Source: Mucilaginibacter sp. KACC 22773
GTDB lineage: Bacteria; Bacteroidota; Bacteroidia; Sphingobacteriales; Sphingobacteriaceae
DNA: 64,000 bases
Reading direction: 5' to 3'
Assembly (NCBI RefSeq): GCF_028736215.1
Contig: NZ_CP117883.1
Span: forward strand, 6,138,001-6,202,000
The position numbers and the translations under genes are program-made. Position 1 is the first letter of the stretch; each line of letters opens with the position of its first letter. A model generated the notes under the pieces. The model did no database searches, was not told the origin of the DNA, and saw only the letters and a list, made by a program, of their open reading frames with translations. Shown here one piece after another: positions 17,751 to 26,940 of the stretch.

Positions 17751-18365
17751 TTAATACCTCACTTTAAAATGTTCCTTTTCTTTCCTGTCTTGCTTAAAAA
17801 ACACCAGGCCTATCCAAAACAGGTTGATGGTGAGGGTAACTTTGGGGTTTAGCTTAATTTGGTTCCAGGTTTGCTTCAGTTGGCTATCCCGGTACATGCC
17901 GGTAAAAAGCATAATGGTATCCGGATGTATTTCGGGCAGATATTGACCGAAGTATCTTATTGTTTCCTGCCGTAAATTATCGCCATGAATAATCACAAGA
18001 GCCGGTTGTGTTTTATCAAGGCGCGCAAATTCAGCATCGTTTTTTGGCAGAAAAAAATTGGCGTTGGGAGCTGCTTGTTGCAAATAAACACTTACTTCAC
18101 TCCCTTTTGCTCTCAGTTCGATAATATTGGCCGGATTAAAATATTTTACCAGCCGGTAAATTAGCCGGACTACTTTGGGCTTTAAACCTACACTTCCCTT
18201 TCCTGTTTTCTGTACAAATCCGGGCTCGTAGTATACCTTTTGGTCGGTGTAATCATAAATTACGTGGTCAATCAGTTTGTAAACAAATGGCGAGTGAATG
18301 CCATGCCGGTTATTGGCCGTAAACCGGTGTTGTAAATAATCTTGCACAAATCTGAGATTCCACAT
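17751..18365 (-). CDS. Degenerate class I SAM methyltransferase-like protein
   Basis: 204 residues. The start HRFTANNRHGIHSPFVYKLI and the end NPKVTLTINLFWIGLVFFKQ are hallmarks of a Bacteroidota methyltransferase family. But motif I, normally ELGTxxGxxT-like, reads IIELRAKGSEVSVYLQ, so the SAM-binding glycine loop is lost. The later DGNH-like motif is IIHGDN and the FDDIHW-like motif is LFTGMYRD. It is therefore probably a non-catalytic member. It is convergent with bshC and divergent from 18409. Confidence 0.75.
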   Translation of the reverse strand: MWNLRFVQDYLQHRFTANNRHGIHSPFVYKLIDHVIYDYTDQKVYYEPGFVQKTGKGSVGLKPKVVRLIYRLVKYFNPANIIELRAKGSEVSVYLQQAAPNANFFLPKNDAEFARLDKTQPALVIIHGDNLRQETIRYFGQYLPEIHPDTIMLFTGMYRDSQLKQTWNQIKLNPKVTLTINLFWIGLVFFKQDRKEKEHFKVRY

Positions 18366-18408
18366 CCCCGCAAAAGTAAAAAAGTTTAGTATTTTAGCAT
18401 TATAGCAT

Positions 18409-19266
18409 ATGATAAATCCGACAGAAGTAAACTCTTTGATCCGATTGCTGGACGATCCCGATAACGAGATCTATGATCACGTGCACGAAAAATTGCTTGG
18501 TTACGGCAGCGAAGTGATAGCCTACCTGGAAACCGCTTTTGAGCAGGCATTTGACGCTGTACAGCAGGAGCGGATTGCTAACCTGGTGCACGAAATTCAA
18601 TTTGGATCTTTAAAAACCGACCTGCAGCTGTGGCATCAAAGCGGTGCGTTTGACCTGCTGCAAGGCATCCTGATCATTAACCGCTATCAATACCCCGACC
18701 TGGACGAACAAAGGGTTATTAACCAGGTAGAATCCATTAAACGCGATATCTGGATCCAGATGATGAACGAGGCCAGCCCCAAGGAGCAGATCAAGCTCAT
18801 CAACCATGTATTTTACAATATCTATGGTTTCAGCGGCAATACCTCCAACCACCTCGACCCGCAAAACAGCTACCTGAGCCAGGTTCTGGAAACAAAAAAA
18901 GGCAACCAGATCTCGCTGGCCATCATCTACTCCATCATAGCCCAAAAACTGGATATCCCGGTATACGGCGTAAACCTGCCGCAACACTTTATATTGGCCT
19001 ATGTTGACGAAAGCATGGAAACTAATTTTGAAGGCGGCATCCTGTTTTATATCAATGCCTTTAACAAAGGCTTTATTTTTGGCCGCCGCGATGTAGATAT
19101 GTTTTTAAAGCAGCTTAACCTCAAGTTCGACAAGCAGTTTTATGAGCCCTGCTCCAACACTGACATCATTAAACGCGTAATTCGCAACCTGATAAGCGCC
19201 TACGAAAACTTAGGGGCGGCAGAGAAGGTGGTGGAGTTGAATGAATTGTTGGGGATATTGGGGTAG
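18409..19266 (+). CDS. SirB1/transglutaminase-like family protein
   Basis: 285 residues. The central part (about 130-215) has KGNQISLAIIYSIIAQKLDIPVYGVNLPQHFILAY, the pattern of the SirB1-type transglutaminase-like fold, in which the usual Cys is here replaced (NQIS/AII), so a protease or transglutaminase activity is unlikely. The C-terminus resembles a TPR-like helical hairpin (NLISAYENLGAAEKVVELNELL). The function of the family is unknown. It is divergent from the methyltransferase-like gene and ends before a small membrane gene. Confidence 0.8.
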   Translation: MINPTEVNSLIRLLDDPDNEIYDHVHEKLLGYGSEVIAYLETAFEQAFDAVQQERIANLVHEIQFGSLKTDLQLWHQSGAFDLLQGILIINRYQYPDLDEQRVINQVESIKRDIWIQMMNEASPKEQIKLINHVFYNIYGFSGNTSNHLDPQNSYLSQVLETKKGNQISLAIIYSIIAQKLDIPVYGVNLPQHFILAYVDESMETNFEGGILFYINAFNKGFIFGRRDVDMFLKQLNLKFDKQFYEPCSNTDIIKRVIRNLISAYENLGAAEKVVELNELLGILG

Positions 19267-19315
19267 CAAATATCGTAGGGTAGTAAATCCGGTTATAGTA
19301 TTTATGAAATCTATA

Positions 19316-19591
19316 TTACAACCACCTGGCCAATCTTGAAGCTACCCAGCTCACAATAATCACGGCGATATTAAGCAATACACTTATTGAAACAAACATG
19401 CCATATAAGCTGGTTATCCCGATTAAATTTTCGATTCCAAAAGAAACCAAAGTGACCATTATACATAAAATTAACAAGGATGCCATGGAAGCAAATAGCA
19501 ATCGGATACGGATATTTACTCCTTTATAAAAAAACCAGGAATAAGGTACCAGGCAAAATACAATAACAAAAATAGTTCCTAATACTTCCAT
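19316..19591 (-). CDS. Small hypothetical membrane protein
   Basis: 91 residues with three hydrophobic stretches (about 1-20, 28-48 and 62-86) and a basic C-terminus. No family recognised. It lies upstream of the GHL10-type gene in the same orientation with ~40 bases to the next annotated stop region, so it may be downstream in the same transcript. Confidence 0.6.
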   Translation of the reverse strand: MEVLGTIFVIVFCLVPYSWFFYKGVNIRIRLLFASMASLLILCIMVTLVSFGIENLIGITSLYGMFVSISVLLNIAVIIVSWVASRLARWL

Positions 19592-19628
19592 TGTTTTTTA
19601 AAAATTCAAGTATAGCCAAAGTCTAAAT

Positions 19629-21173
19629 TCATAACCTCGCCCCATCAACAGCCAATGCTGGCTCACTTTCATTTTTCAGCCGGTCAATAGCAGTAACCAC
19701 ATAAATATACGCTTTCCCTTTCTCTGCGGTAGTATCTAAATAGAAGGTATTGCTGTTATATTGAATGCTTAATATGTTTTCGGCATTATCTAAGTTTAGT
19801 TTAGCAACTGTGCTAAAACGATAAACTACATAGCCATAAACCGGCTCATTATCCTTTGCTGTCAATGGTGTTTGCCACATCAGTTTAACGCCGTTAGCCT
19901 CTGGCTTCGCGATAAGCCCTACCGGCGCATTTGGCGCTATTGAATCGCGCCAGAGCATCACCGGCGGCAGGGCCGGATAATGGTAATAATTTGCCCGCAA
20001 CGAATCTGTAAAACCCAGCGGATTATTCATTAGCGAGTTGGAACTAAAGTATACGCTCCCCTGCACCCTCGCGTTTTTACGCAGGTATTTTATTTGGCCT
20101 GGCAGTTCGCCCGGCAACCTGAAACCGGGCAGTTTATTTTCGATAATACGGTATGGTGCCTGCCCAATGTACAAATGCCGGCCATAGGCATTGTTGCCCC
20201 ACCAGTCAATCATCGTTTTAAACGGCACCAGTTTATCATCAATGGGGCGGTAAAGCTGCGGGTTAATATAATCTACCCAACCCTCCTGCACCCACTTGCG
20301 CGAATCGGCATACAGAGCGTAATAAGAGTCGCTGCCATGCGTATCAGAACCATCGGCCAGCTGGGTTTTGTTGGCCCAAATACTGAATGGGCTAATGCCA
20401 AACTTCATCCGTGGGTTATGCTGATGGATACTATCGTTCAGCATTTTTATCAGGGTGTTTACATTATCGCGCCGCCAATCGTCAATATTGGTAAAACCTT
20501 TGCCGTATTGCTGATAGGCTTGCTGATCGTTTATCTGCTGGCCCGCTACATGGTAAGGGTAAAAGTAATCGTCCATGTGAATACCATCGATATCGTAATT
20601 GGTTATCATATCCAGCACCACCTGCACTATGTATTCCCTTACCTCGGGCAGGCCGGGGTTAAACAGCTTCATGCCGCCGTAAGTAAAAAACCATTCGGGT
20701 TTTATACGGGTAATATGCTGTGGGCTAAGCTGCGAATAGGCACTATCCTTAGTTGCCCTGTATGGGTTTATCCAGGCGTGCAGCTCCATCCCGCGTTTAT
20801 GCGCTTCGGTAGCGGCAAATTCCAATGGATCGTAAACTGGGTTAGGTGCCAGGCCCTGCTTCCCGGTAAGCCATTTGGACCAGGGCTCACGACTTTTAGC
20901 ATAAAAAGCGTCAGCAGCAGGCCGAATCTGGAGCATAATAGCATTGATACCCGTTTTTTGATGGGCATCTAAAATGGTTATTAACTCCTGTCGCTGTTGG
21001 GCTGTAGTTTCATTGGGCGTAGCCGGCCAGTCGATATTTTCGACAGTGGCTACCCAAACACCGCGAAATTCGCGCTTGGGGTGGTTGGTAACATTACTAT
21101 CTACAGGCTGTTGGGCATTTGATTTAAGAAAAGCGAGTAGAAGGAGAGTTATAAAAGGCAGTTTGTGTTGCAT
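19629..21173 (-). CDS. GHL10-type glycoside hydrolase with fibronectin III-like C-terminus
   Basis: 514 residues, with signal peptide MQHKLPFITLLLLAFLKSNAQ, so exported. Residues ~35-390 match the family-10-like glycosylhydrolase GHL10 (DUF187, YngK type): REFRGVWVATVENIDWP, AIMLQIRPAADAFY, HAWINPYRA, IDGIHMDDYFYP and WVDYINPQLYRP are its repeated TIM-barrel signatures. The C-terminus (~410-510) is a fibronectin III-like domain. The family includes enzymes acting on peptidoglycan-like or plant glycans; the substrate is unknown. It lies in the same direction as the small gene 21264-21701 and the esterase. Confidence 0.9.
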   Translation of the reverse strand: MQHKLPFITLLLLAFLKSNAQQPVDSNVTNHPKREFRGVWVATVENIDWPATPNETTAQQRQELITILDAHQKTGINAIMLQIRPAADAFYAKSREPWSKWLTGKQGLAPNPVYDPLEFAATEAHKRGMELHAWINPYRATKDSAYSQLSPQHITRIKPEWFFTYGGMKLFNPGLPEVREYIVQVVLDMITNYDIDGIHMDDYFYPYHVAGQQINDQQAYQQYGKGFTNIDDWRRDNVNTLIKMLNDSIHQHNPRMKFGISPFSIWANKTQLADGSDTHGSDSYYALYADSRKWVQEGWVDYINPQLYRPIDDKLVPFKTMIDWWGNNAYGRHLYIGQAPYRIIENKLPGFRLPGELPGQIKYLRKNARVQGSVYFSSNSLMNNPLGFTDSLRANYYHYPALPPVMLWRDSIAPNAPVGLIAKPEANGVKLMWQTPLTAKDNEPVYGYVVYRFSTVAKLNLDNAENILSIQYNSNTFYLDTTAEKGKAYIYVVTAIDRLKNESEPALAVDGARL

Positions 21174-21263
21174 CCTAATTTAAACCAATCCATGGCCGTG
21201 AAGTTTTAAAAACTAAGATTTATAAATTGAAATACATCCAAATGCTACACTACCTTATACCTT

Positions 21264-21701
21264 TCACATTGCTTCTTCTTCTATCTTCAAACCCCTTAAA
21301 GATACCGAAACGATCACACTCTTGAGCTTATTCACAGGCCCATACGTAAATACAAATTGTGGATTTTTTTTTGACTTAGACCAACTGATAATTTTAGCGT
21401 TATAAACCGATGTAAGCTTGAACAAATGTTGTTCCGGTGCCAAATCACACTCGGAAGTAGCTACGTATATGGCTTCCTTAGTTTCATCTGTTTCGGGGTT
21501 TCCGGCACTTTCATAGGGCCTGGCTACCAGAAAAACATTAACAACAATACTATTATCCGGAGTTTGAATTGTGTGATAATCCTCTATGCTATTCAAAACT
21601 TCCACAAGGTCATCATTCGCAACACTTTTATAACTTATTTTCTGCGCCAGCACAGGTAAAACCAAGGTACTAAGCAGCATTGTTAATAAAAGATTCTTCA
21701 T
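21264..21701 (-). CDS. Hypothetical exported protein
   Basis: 145 residues from ATG 21701, giving signal peptide MKNLLLTMLLSTLVLPVLAQ; the frame is open to 21761, but that start would overlap the esterase gene. The mature part is ~120 residues, beta-rich, with no recognised domain. Twelve bases separate it from the esterase gene upstream, so they are co-transcribed. Confidence 0.72.
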   Translation of the reverse strand: MKNLLLTMLLSTLVLPVLAQKISYKSVANDDLVEVLNSIEDYHTIQTPDNSIVVNVFLVARPYESAGNPETDETKEAIYVATSECDLAPEQHLFKLTSVYNAKIISWSKSKKNPQFVFTYGPVNKLKSVIVSVSLRGLKIEEEAM

Positions 21702-21712
21702 TCGGCTTATAT

Positions 21713-22624
21713 TTACTTCCCGCTCACAAAGCCATTTTCTTCCAGCCAGTTTGTAGCCCATTCAAACCATTTGCCTTTATTTTTTGAGTTATTCATCCCA
21801 AAACCATGCCCGCCTTCTTGGAAAATATGCATTTCGGCCTTAACCTTGTTTTTCAATAAGGCATCGTAAAACATCAAGCTGTTTTGTACGGGTACTGCAC
21901 CATCATCCCCGGCATGTACCAAAAATGTAGGCGGCGTATTGGCAGTAATTTGCTTTTCGTTTGAGTATAGGTCCAACTGCGCCTGCGATGGTGTTTTGCC
22001 AATAAGGTTTTCGCGCGAGCCCACATGTGCCTGCTCCCCAAAGCTGATTACGGGATAAATCAGCATCATAAAATCAGGGCGCAGGCTGATGTTGTCTTTA
22101 TCGTCAATAACCGGCTTATCAAAATGCGTTCCCTCAGTTGATGCCAGATGTCCGCCGGCCGAAAAGCCGATGATACCTATTTTTGCAGGGTTAACGCCCC
22201 ATTCCTTTGCATTTTTGCGAACGGTATATATGGCCATCTGCGCATCCTGCAGGGGGCCAATCGACCTATCAACCATTATCTCATCACTTGGCAAGCGATA
22301 TTTCAATAAAAAGGCGGTTACTCCTATCTTATTAAATTCCCTGCATATGGCCATACCCTCGTGCGCATTAGCCAAACCAGCGTAAGCTCCGCCGGGGCAA
22401 ACCACGATAGCCGCGCCATTAGCTTTACCCTTTTCGGGAAAATAAGCGGTTAAAGTTGGGACACTTACACCGGTAATCCAGTCGCCATTGACTTTCTCTA
22501 CATATGTTGCCGGGGTTGGTTTTGAGTTGGGTATGCCCTTTGGATATAAAGGCATCGGTTTTTCCTGGCCGTAGGCTATAGTTGCTGCAATGGTCAAAAC
22601 AAAGGCTGATAAAATGGTTTTCAT
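21713..22624 (-). CDS. Alpha/beta-hydrolase, esterase (BD-FAE-like)
   Basis: 303 residues with signal peptide MKTILSAFVLTIAATIAYGQ. AAIVVCPGGAYAGLA is the oxyanion-hole HGGxx equivalent, IIGFSAGGHLAST holds the nucleophilic Ser, and HAGDDGAVPVQNS and GGHGFGM provide Asp and His. These enzymes hydrolyse acetyl or feruloyl groups on plant polysaccharides. It is upstream of the exported protein gene and downstream of the LytTR regulator. Confidence 0.88.
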   Translation of the reverse strand: MKTILSAFVLTIAATIAYGQEKPMPLYPKGIPNSKPTPATYVEKVNGDWITGVSVPTLTAYFPEKGKANGAAIVVCPGGAYAGLANAHEGMAICREFNKIGVTAFLLKYRLPSDEIMVDRSIGPLQDAQMAIYTVRKNAKEWGVNPAKIGIIGFSAGGHLASTEGTHFDKPVIDDKDNISLRPDFMMLIYPVISFGEQAHVGSRENLIGKTPSQAQLDLYSNEKQITANTPPTFLVHAGDDGAVPVQNSLMFYDALLKNKVKAEMHIFQEGGHGFGMNNSKNKGKWFEWATNWLEENGFVSGK

Positions 22625-22659
22625 AATTTGTTAGGGTATATGCAATTATAGGTTTTTTA

Positions 22660-23421
22660 TTACAAACTTTTAGCTAAAGCATCTTTTACTATCTCGCGGT
22701 TTTGACGCGAGATAGGAATTTTGGTTTGATCATTCAGCAGCAAGGTTCCGCCATCTTCTTTTAGGTAACTTTTTACAAATTGAACGTTCACTAAATGTGA
22801 TTGATGGGTACGTACAAACTGGTGAGGCTTTAAAATATCGGCAAACTCTTTCAAGGTTTTACATACCAATACCTGCTCGCCGCTTTGCAGGTAAAATGTG
22901 GTATAATTGTTTGATGCCTCGCACCTGGTGATGTCGGTAATTTTCACGTACCTGATCTCGGTTAGCGTGGGCAGGGTTATTTTGGGTGTTTCTTTTTGGC
23001 CAGCCTTAATGTACTCCAACAGGTTTTCGATGCTATGATTTTGTTGCCTGCTGTTTATTTTTTGTGTTGCCTTTTCAATGGCCAGTTTAAATTCGGTAAT
23101 ATCTATCGGTTTCAGCAGGTAATCCAGTGCCGAAAATTTAATGGCCTGGATGCCATATTTATCATAGGCAGTGATGAATATCACTTCAAAATCTATTTTA
23201 TCAAAAGCCCTCAACACATCAAAGCCCGATTGCCCAGGCATCTGGATATCAAGAAACAGCAAGTGGGGCTGATTAGCTTTAATGGCGGCTATCGCGTCGC
23301 CGGCATTTGAAGCAGTTGCCACAACATCAATTTGGGGGCACCAGGTTTTAATGATCTTCTGTAAATTTTCAATATTGTTGGGTTCATCATCAACAATAAT
23401 ACTTTTGATACTCATAGGCAT
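22660..23421 (-). CDS. LytTR-type response regulator
   Basis: 253 residues. The N-terminal receiver (about 1-125) has the acidic DDE pocket (IIVDDEPNN), phospho-acceptor D58 in LFLDIQMPG, and the ALDYLLKPI motif. The C-terminal LytTR DNA-binding domain (about 150-250) reads EASNNYTTFYLQSGEQVLVC and FVRTHQSHLVNVQFVKSY. An alternative start is ATG 23415 (MSIKS). It follows the kinase by four bases and forms a classical pair with it. Confidence 0.95.
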   Translation of the reverse strand: MPMSIKSIIVDDEPNNIENLQKIIKTWCPQIDVVATASNAGDAIAAIKANQPHLLFLDIQMPGQSGFDVLRAFDKIDFEVIFITAYDKYGIQAIKFSALDYLLKPIDITEFKLAIEKATQKINSRQQNHSIENLLEYIKAGQKETPKITLPTLTEIRYVKITDITRCEASNNYTTFYLQSGEQVLVCKTLKEFADILKPHQFVRTHQSHLVNVQFVKSYLKEDGGTLLLNDQTKIPISRQNREIVKDALAKSL

Positions 23422-23425
23422 AAAT

Positions 23426-25117
23426 TTATATCCAGTTTGATAAACGGATACTTACAACAGTCCCCGGCCCTTGTTTATCAATATGTAAACTCACCGCCTG
23501 ATCTTTATATAACTGATTTAATAAAACTACACGTTCCTGGCTTAATTTTAGCCCGTAACCGCTCATTTCAGCAGGATTATCGGTCGCTTTCCACTTGCCG
23601 TTGTCTTTTATGGTAAAAACAATGTCCTGCTCTTGCCTGCTCACTGATACTTCAATCCGGCCTTGCTCCTTTAAAATAGCTACGCCGTGCTTAACGGCGT
23701 TTTCTACAAAGGGCTGCAGCAGCATGGCCGGGATATCGATATTGGTTTTGTTCAAATCCGGATCTGCTGTTATCTCATATTTAAAGCCAAAACGCAACTG
23801 TTCCATTTGCAGGTAATCATCTAATATACTAAGTTCCTGCTCCAGGCTTAGTAACTCCTCGTTACCGGTATCCAGCACCTGCCGTGTTAAGCCTGCAAAT
23901 TTAGCTAAGTAATGATTTGCGCCTGCAATATCATTTTTATTTACCAGGTTCTGGATAGATGTTAAAGCGTTAAACATAAAGTGCGGGTTAAGCTGTGCAC
24001 GGATGGATTGCAGCTTTAAGCCTGCCGTTTGCTTTTCCTGTGCGGCCCGTAACAACTTTACCTGGTTGCGCCTGTAATAGCCCCCAAACAGCAAAACAAC
24101 ACCCGTGAGTGTTGCTATAATGTAAGGTAAGGCTTGTTTTATGGAGACTTTTTTATCCGATACCGGGGGAGGCTCAACGTTAAACGGAATGCGCAACATT
24201 TGTTCTTCGGGCCACTTGCCAAGTTCATTTGCACGCTGAATAATTATTTCATATTTGCCGGGTTTATTGTAAAACTTGCCATCTATATCATAGTAGTTTT
24301 CCCGGTTATAATATCCCATTTCGGTAGTGTCTTTTTTCCCGTTCACATTTTTAACCAGGTACACCACATAGGGTATAGTTTCATGGTGCTTATAGTATAG
24401 GCGTATACTAACAACACTATCGGCCGGAAAGCTAAAATCCAACGGCACGCCAGTGTGCTCTTTAAACTTTGTGGCATACCCATGATTAAGCTTTATATTA
24501 TCCAGGTTAAAATAATCTTTTAACCTGTTAATTTCTATCTGTGTTACAAAAGGTTTAAAGTTAGGTTTCCAATCAAACACCACACCTTGCCTTATATCGT
24601 AATTTTTGGTATTAAGCACCTCTACCAATAGTTGCTTACCGGGATCTTTAAACTTGCCCAAAAAGCCATAAGGCTCTTTTGCTCCATATTTTTGTTGGAG
24701 CGTTGGTATTTTTGACCATGGAACTAATTCAATACTATCATTTTCAACTACATGATAGCGATAGTCGTTAACGTTAGCTTTTGTAATGCCATACGCAATT
24801 AAAATTGCCTCTGAAGTATCTGAAATGATATAACTTGGATACTCTTTAGACATTGATTTTACGCTTGATGCAAAAAAATCGAGAAGGTTGGGATTAAGCT
24901 TCACGCCCAGCCAAATGGGATGTTTTGTATTTATCATTTTAAAGGCCCTCACCTGCGACAAATCGGTGTCTTTAACGCCATAGTACGCCCCTCTGTACTC
25001 GAAAACAAAATCATTACCGAAGAATAGGTCCCGATTCAGTTTTTGCGCAAATGAAGGTAAAGGGGATATGAAACTTAGGATTAGCCCAGTTAATAATACA
25101 AAAATTCTCTTTTTCAT
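23426..25117 (-). CDS. LytS-type sensor histidine kinase
   Basis: 563 residues. Signal peptide MKKRIFVLLTGLILSFISPL, a ~310-residue periplasmic region without recognised domain, one membrane segment (about 335-355), then the His_kinase domain with the phospho-His in LNPHFMFNALTSIQNL and the ATPase lobe PAMLLQPFVENAVKHGV. It senses an unknown envelope signal and phosphorylates the LytTR regulator four bases downstream. Confidence 0.93.
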   Translation of the reverse strand: MKKRIFVLLTGLILSFISPLPSFAQKLNRDLFFGNDFVFEYRGAYYGVKDTDLSQVRAFKMINTKHPIWLGVKLNPNLLDFFASSVKSMSKEYPSYIISDTSEAILIAYGITKANVNDYRYHVVENDSIELVPWSKIPTLQQKYGAKEPYGFLGKFKDPGKQLLVEVLNTKNYDIRQGVVFDWKPNFKPFVTQIEINRLKDYFNLDNIKLNHGYATKFKEHTGVPLDFSFPADSVVSIRLYYKHHETIPYVVYLVKNVNGKKDTTEMGYYNRENYYDIDGKFYNKPGKYEIIIQRANELGKWPEEQMLRIPFNVEPPPVSDKKVSIKQALPYIIATLTGVVLLFGGYYRRNQVKLLRAAQEKQTAGLKLQSIRAQLNPHFMFNALTSIQNLVNKNDIAGANHYLAKFAGLTRQVLDTGNEELLSLEQELSILDDYLQMEQLRFGFKYEITADPDLNKTNIDIPAMLLQPFVENAVKHGVAILKEQGRIEVSVSRQEQDIVFTIKDNGKWKATDNPAEMSGYGLKLSQERVVLLNQLYKDQAVSLHIDKQGPGTVVSIRLSNWI

Positions 25118-25235
25118 GATGTGTGTTTAAGTTTACAATTATTATTTACATCACAAAAATGTATTTACCTACGCGGCTTAACAACGCGCAATGAGTATGT
25201 GGCAGGAAGGGTTTAGTATTTGGCAATATTGAGGC

Positions 25236-25275
25236 AAAAAAATAGCGATGAGTAAAGACCATCGCTATTTTTTTT
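25236..25275. terminator. Strong bidirectional terminator
   Basis: A 12-bp perfect stem, AAAATAGCGATG with CATCGCTATTTT around a 9-base loop, followed by a T-run. It lies directly downstream of the diverged prfB 3' copy, as a native prfB terminator would. Confidence 0.85.
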
Positions 25276-25292
25276 ATTTATAAATATAATTT

Positions 25293-25405
25293 TTAACTCT
25301 TCGGCCCACCAAACTCCATCAGGTAAACCTTTAAAAATTCGTTAAGCTCGCCATCAAGTACGGCGGCATTCGAGGTTTCATGGCCGGTACGCAAATATCT
25401 TTAGC
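25293..25405 (-). pseudogene. Diverged second copy of the prfB 3' end
   Basis: The minus strand encodes ...RTGHETSNAAVLDGELNEF, then LKVYLMEFGGPKS and stop, nearly identical to the last ~37 codons of the functional prfB (25810). The alignment of ~113 bases shows about a dozen substitutions and one 3-base deletion, with the frame intact. There is no start, so it is not a gene. It lies next to a strong terminator, where the original prfB end would be expected. Confidence 0.9.
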
Positions 25406-25519
25406 CTGTAGAAAACGAATAGATTACCTTTTTTTGCTACGTAGTTGCTACTCTTCAGGATCAACTTTTAAAAGCTTCCCTGGCGTGAATCTATCGCTAA
25501 TGCAGATAATGAAATATGT

Positions 25520-25798
25520 TTACAAACTACCGGCGAAAAATATAGCCGCCCAAATAATCACAACACCAAGATTAATGAACAAGAAATATTTATTTTCCCT
25601 GTTAAGAATAACTTTAACAATACTTAACATCAATAAAACGGCCAATACTAACAACGAAAACAAAGTCATCATGACACCAGCACCTGGCGTACATGGCCCT
25701 GACTTAAAGTCGTCAGACCAATAAAGATAAATAAGAAGTATCATCGTAAACACGTGGTAAACAATCAGGATGCCATCTCTTTTCTTTCTTTTATCCAT
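25520..25798 (-). CDS. Small membrane protein between the two prfB 3' ends
   Basis: 92 residues with four hydrophobic stretches: IVYHVFTMILLIYLYW (11-26), MMTLFSLLVLAVLLMLSIVKVIL (43-65), FLFINLGVVIIWAAIFF (72-88). The start is basic (MDKRKKRD). No family recognised. It starts 11 bases after prfB and lies between two direct copies of the prfB 3' end, so it probably arrived with the duplication. Confidence 0.75.
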   Translation of the reverse strand: MDKRKKRDGILIVYHVFTMILLIYLYWSDDFKSGPCTPGAGVMMTLFSLLVLAVLLMLSIVKVILNRENKYFLFINLGVVIIWAAIFFAGSL

Positions 25799-25809
25799 AG
25801 CTAAAGTGC

Positions 25810-26902
25810 TTAACTCTTCGGCCCGCCAAACTCCATCAAATAGGCCTTTAAAAACTCGTTAAGTTCACCATCCAATACGGCGGCGGCATTCGAGGTTTCA
25901 TGATCGGTACGCAAATCTTTAACCAGCTTGTAAGGGTGCAAAACATAATTGCGGATCTGCGACCCCCATTCTATTTTCTTTTTGTTGCCCTCAATAGCGT
26001 TACTTATTTCCATGCGCTTGCGCATTTCAATTTCGTATAGCTGCGATTTCAGCAAGCGGATAGCATTATCCTTATTTTGCAACTGTGAGCGCGACTCCTG
26101 GTTTTTGATAATAATGCCCGATGGCTTGTGATACAAACGCACGGCTGTTTCTACCTTGTTCACGTTCTGTCCGCCGGCGCCACCCGAGCGGAAGGTTTCA
26201 AACTCGATATCGGCAGGGTTAATATCAATCTCGATGGTATCATCAACCAGCGGATAAACATAAACTGAAGCAAACGAAGTATGGCGCTTGGCATTGGCAT
26301 CAAATGGCGATACGCGGACCAAGCGGTGTACGCCGTTTTCGCCTTTAAGGTATCCGTAGGCAAAATCGCCCTCCAATTGCAGGGTTACGGTCTTTACTCC
26401 GGCCACATCGCCGGGCTGGTAATCCTGCTCGGTAACTTTGTAGCCGTTCTTTTCGCCCCACATAATGTACATACGCATGAGCATGCCGGCCCAGTCGCAG
26501 CTTTCGGTACCGCCTGCGCCTGCTGTTATCTGCAGTACGGCGTTAAACTGATCTTCCTCGGCCGAGAGCATGTTTTTAAATTCAAGCTCTTCTACGGCCT
26601 TTATAGCCATATTATACTGCTCAAGCATTTCGGCTTCGGTAGCATCACCGCCCTGGTAAAATTCAAACAGCACGCCGGTATCTTCAACTACCGCCAATAC
26701 TTTTTGAAATTCATCTGTCCAAACTTTTTTTACTTTGATGGATGCCAGTACCTTTTCGGCCTCTTTAGGGTGATCCCAAAAATGCGGGCCAATGGTTATT
26801 TCCTGTTCGGCTTTTAGTAGCTCTAATTTCTTGTCGATGTCAAAGATGCCTCCTCAGGGAAGCTGCTCTATCCCTTAAATCCTGAATCTGTTCTTTAGTC
26901 AT
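25810..26902 (-). CDS. prfB: Peptide chain release factor 2, with programmed +1 frameshift
   Basis: 363 residues when read with the frameshift. Start ATG 26902 (MTKEQIQDLRDRAASLRRHL) gives 20 codons, then TGA at 26842-26840. A +1 slip at CTT TGA C continues with DIDKKLELLKAEQE into the main frame. Domain signatures are the RF2-specific SPF (RVSPFDANAKRH), and GGQ (SGGAGGQNVNKVETAVR). It terminates translation at UGA and UAA. The frameshift makes synthesis depend on RF2 level. A -7 box lies four bases before ATG. Confidence 0.97.
26839..26854 (-). promoter_or_regulatory. prfB programmed frameshift site
   Basis: The minus strand reads AGGAGG CAT CTT TGA C: an internal Shine-Dalgarno-like AGGAGG, the slippery CTT, and an in-frame TGA at codon 21. 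It is the classical autoregulatory +1 frameshift signal of prfB. Confidence 0.92.
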
Positions 26903-26906
26903 GTGG

Positions 26907-26914
26907 CAAATATA
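26907..26914 (-). promoter_or_regulatory. -7 box TATATTTG before prfB
   Basis: TATATTTG on the minus strand lies only four bases before the prfB ATG (TATATTTGCCACATG), so the transcript would start at or very near the start codon. Confidence 0.55.
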
Positions 26915-26940
26915 GGTAATTAGATTATCGGCATAAATAA

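Noticed and set aside
20094..20972. 292-codon plus-strand frame inside the GHL10 gene
   Set aside because: It lies wholly opposite a gene with clear family motifs and signal peptide, and its own product has no recognisable motifs.
25380..25724. 114-codon plus-strand frame between the prfB copies
   Set aside because: It opposes the membrane protein gene 25520-25798, whose hydrophobic pattern is much more protein-like.
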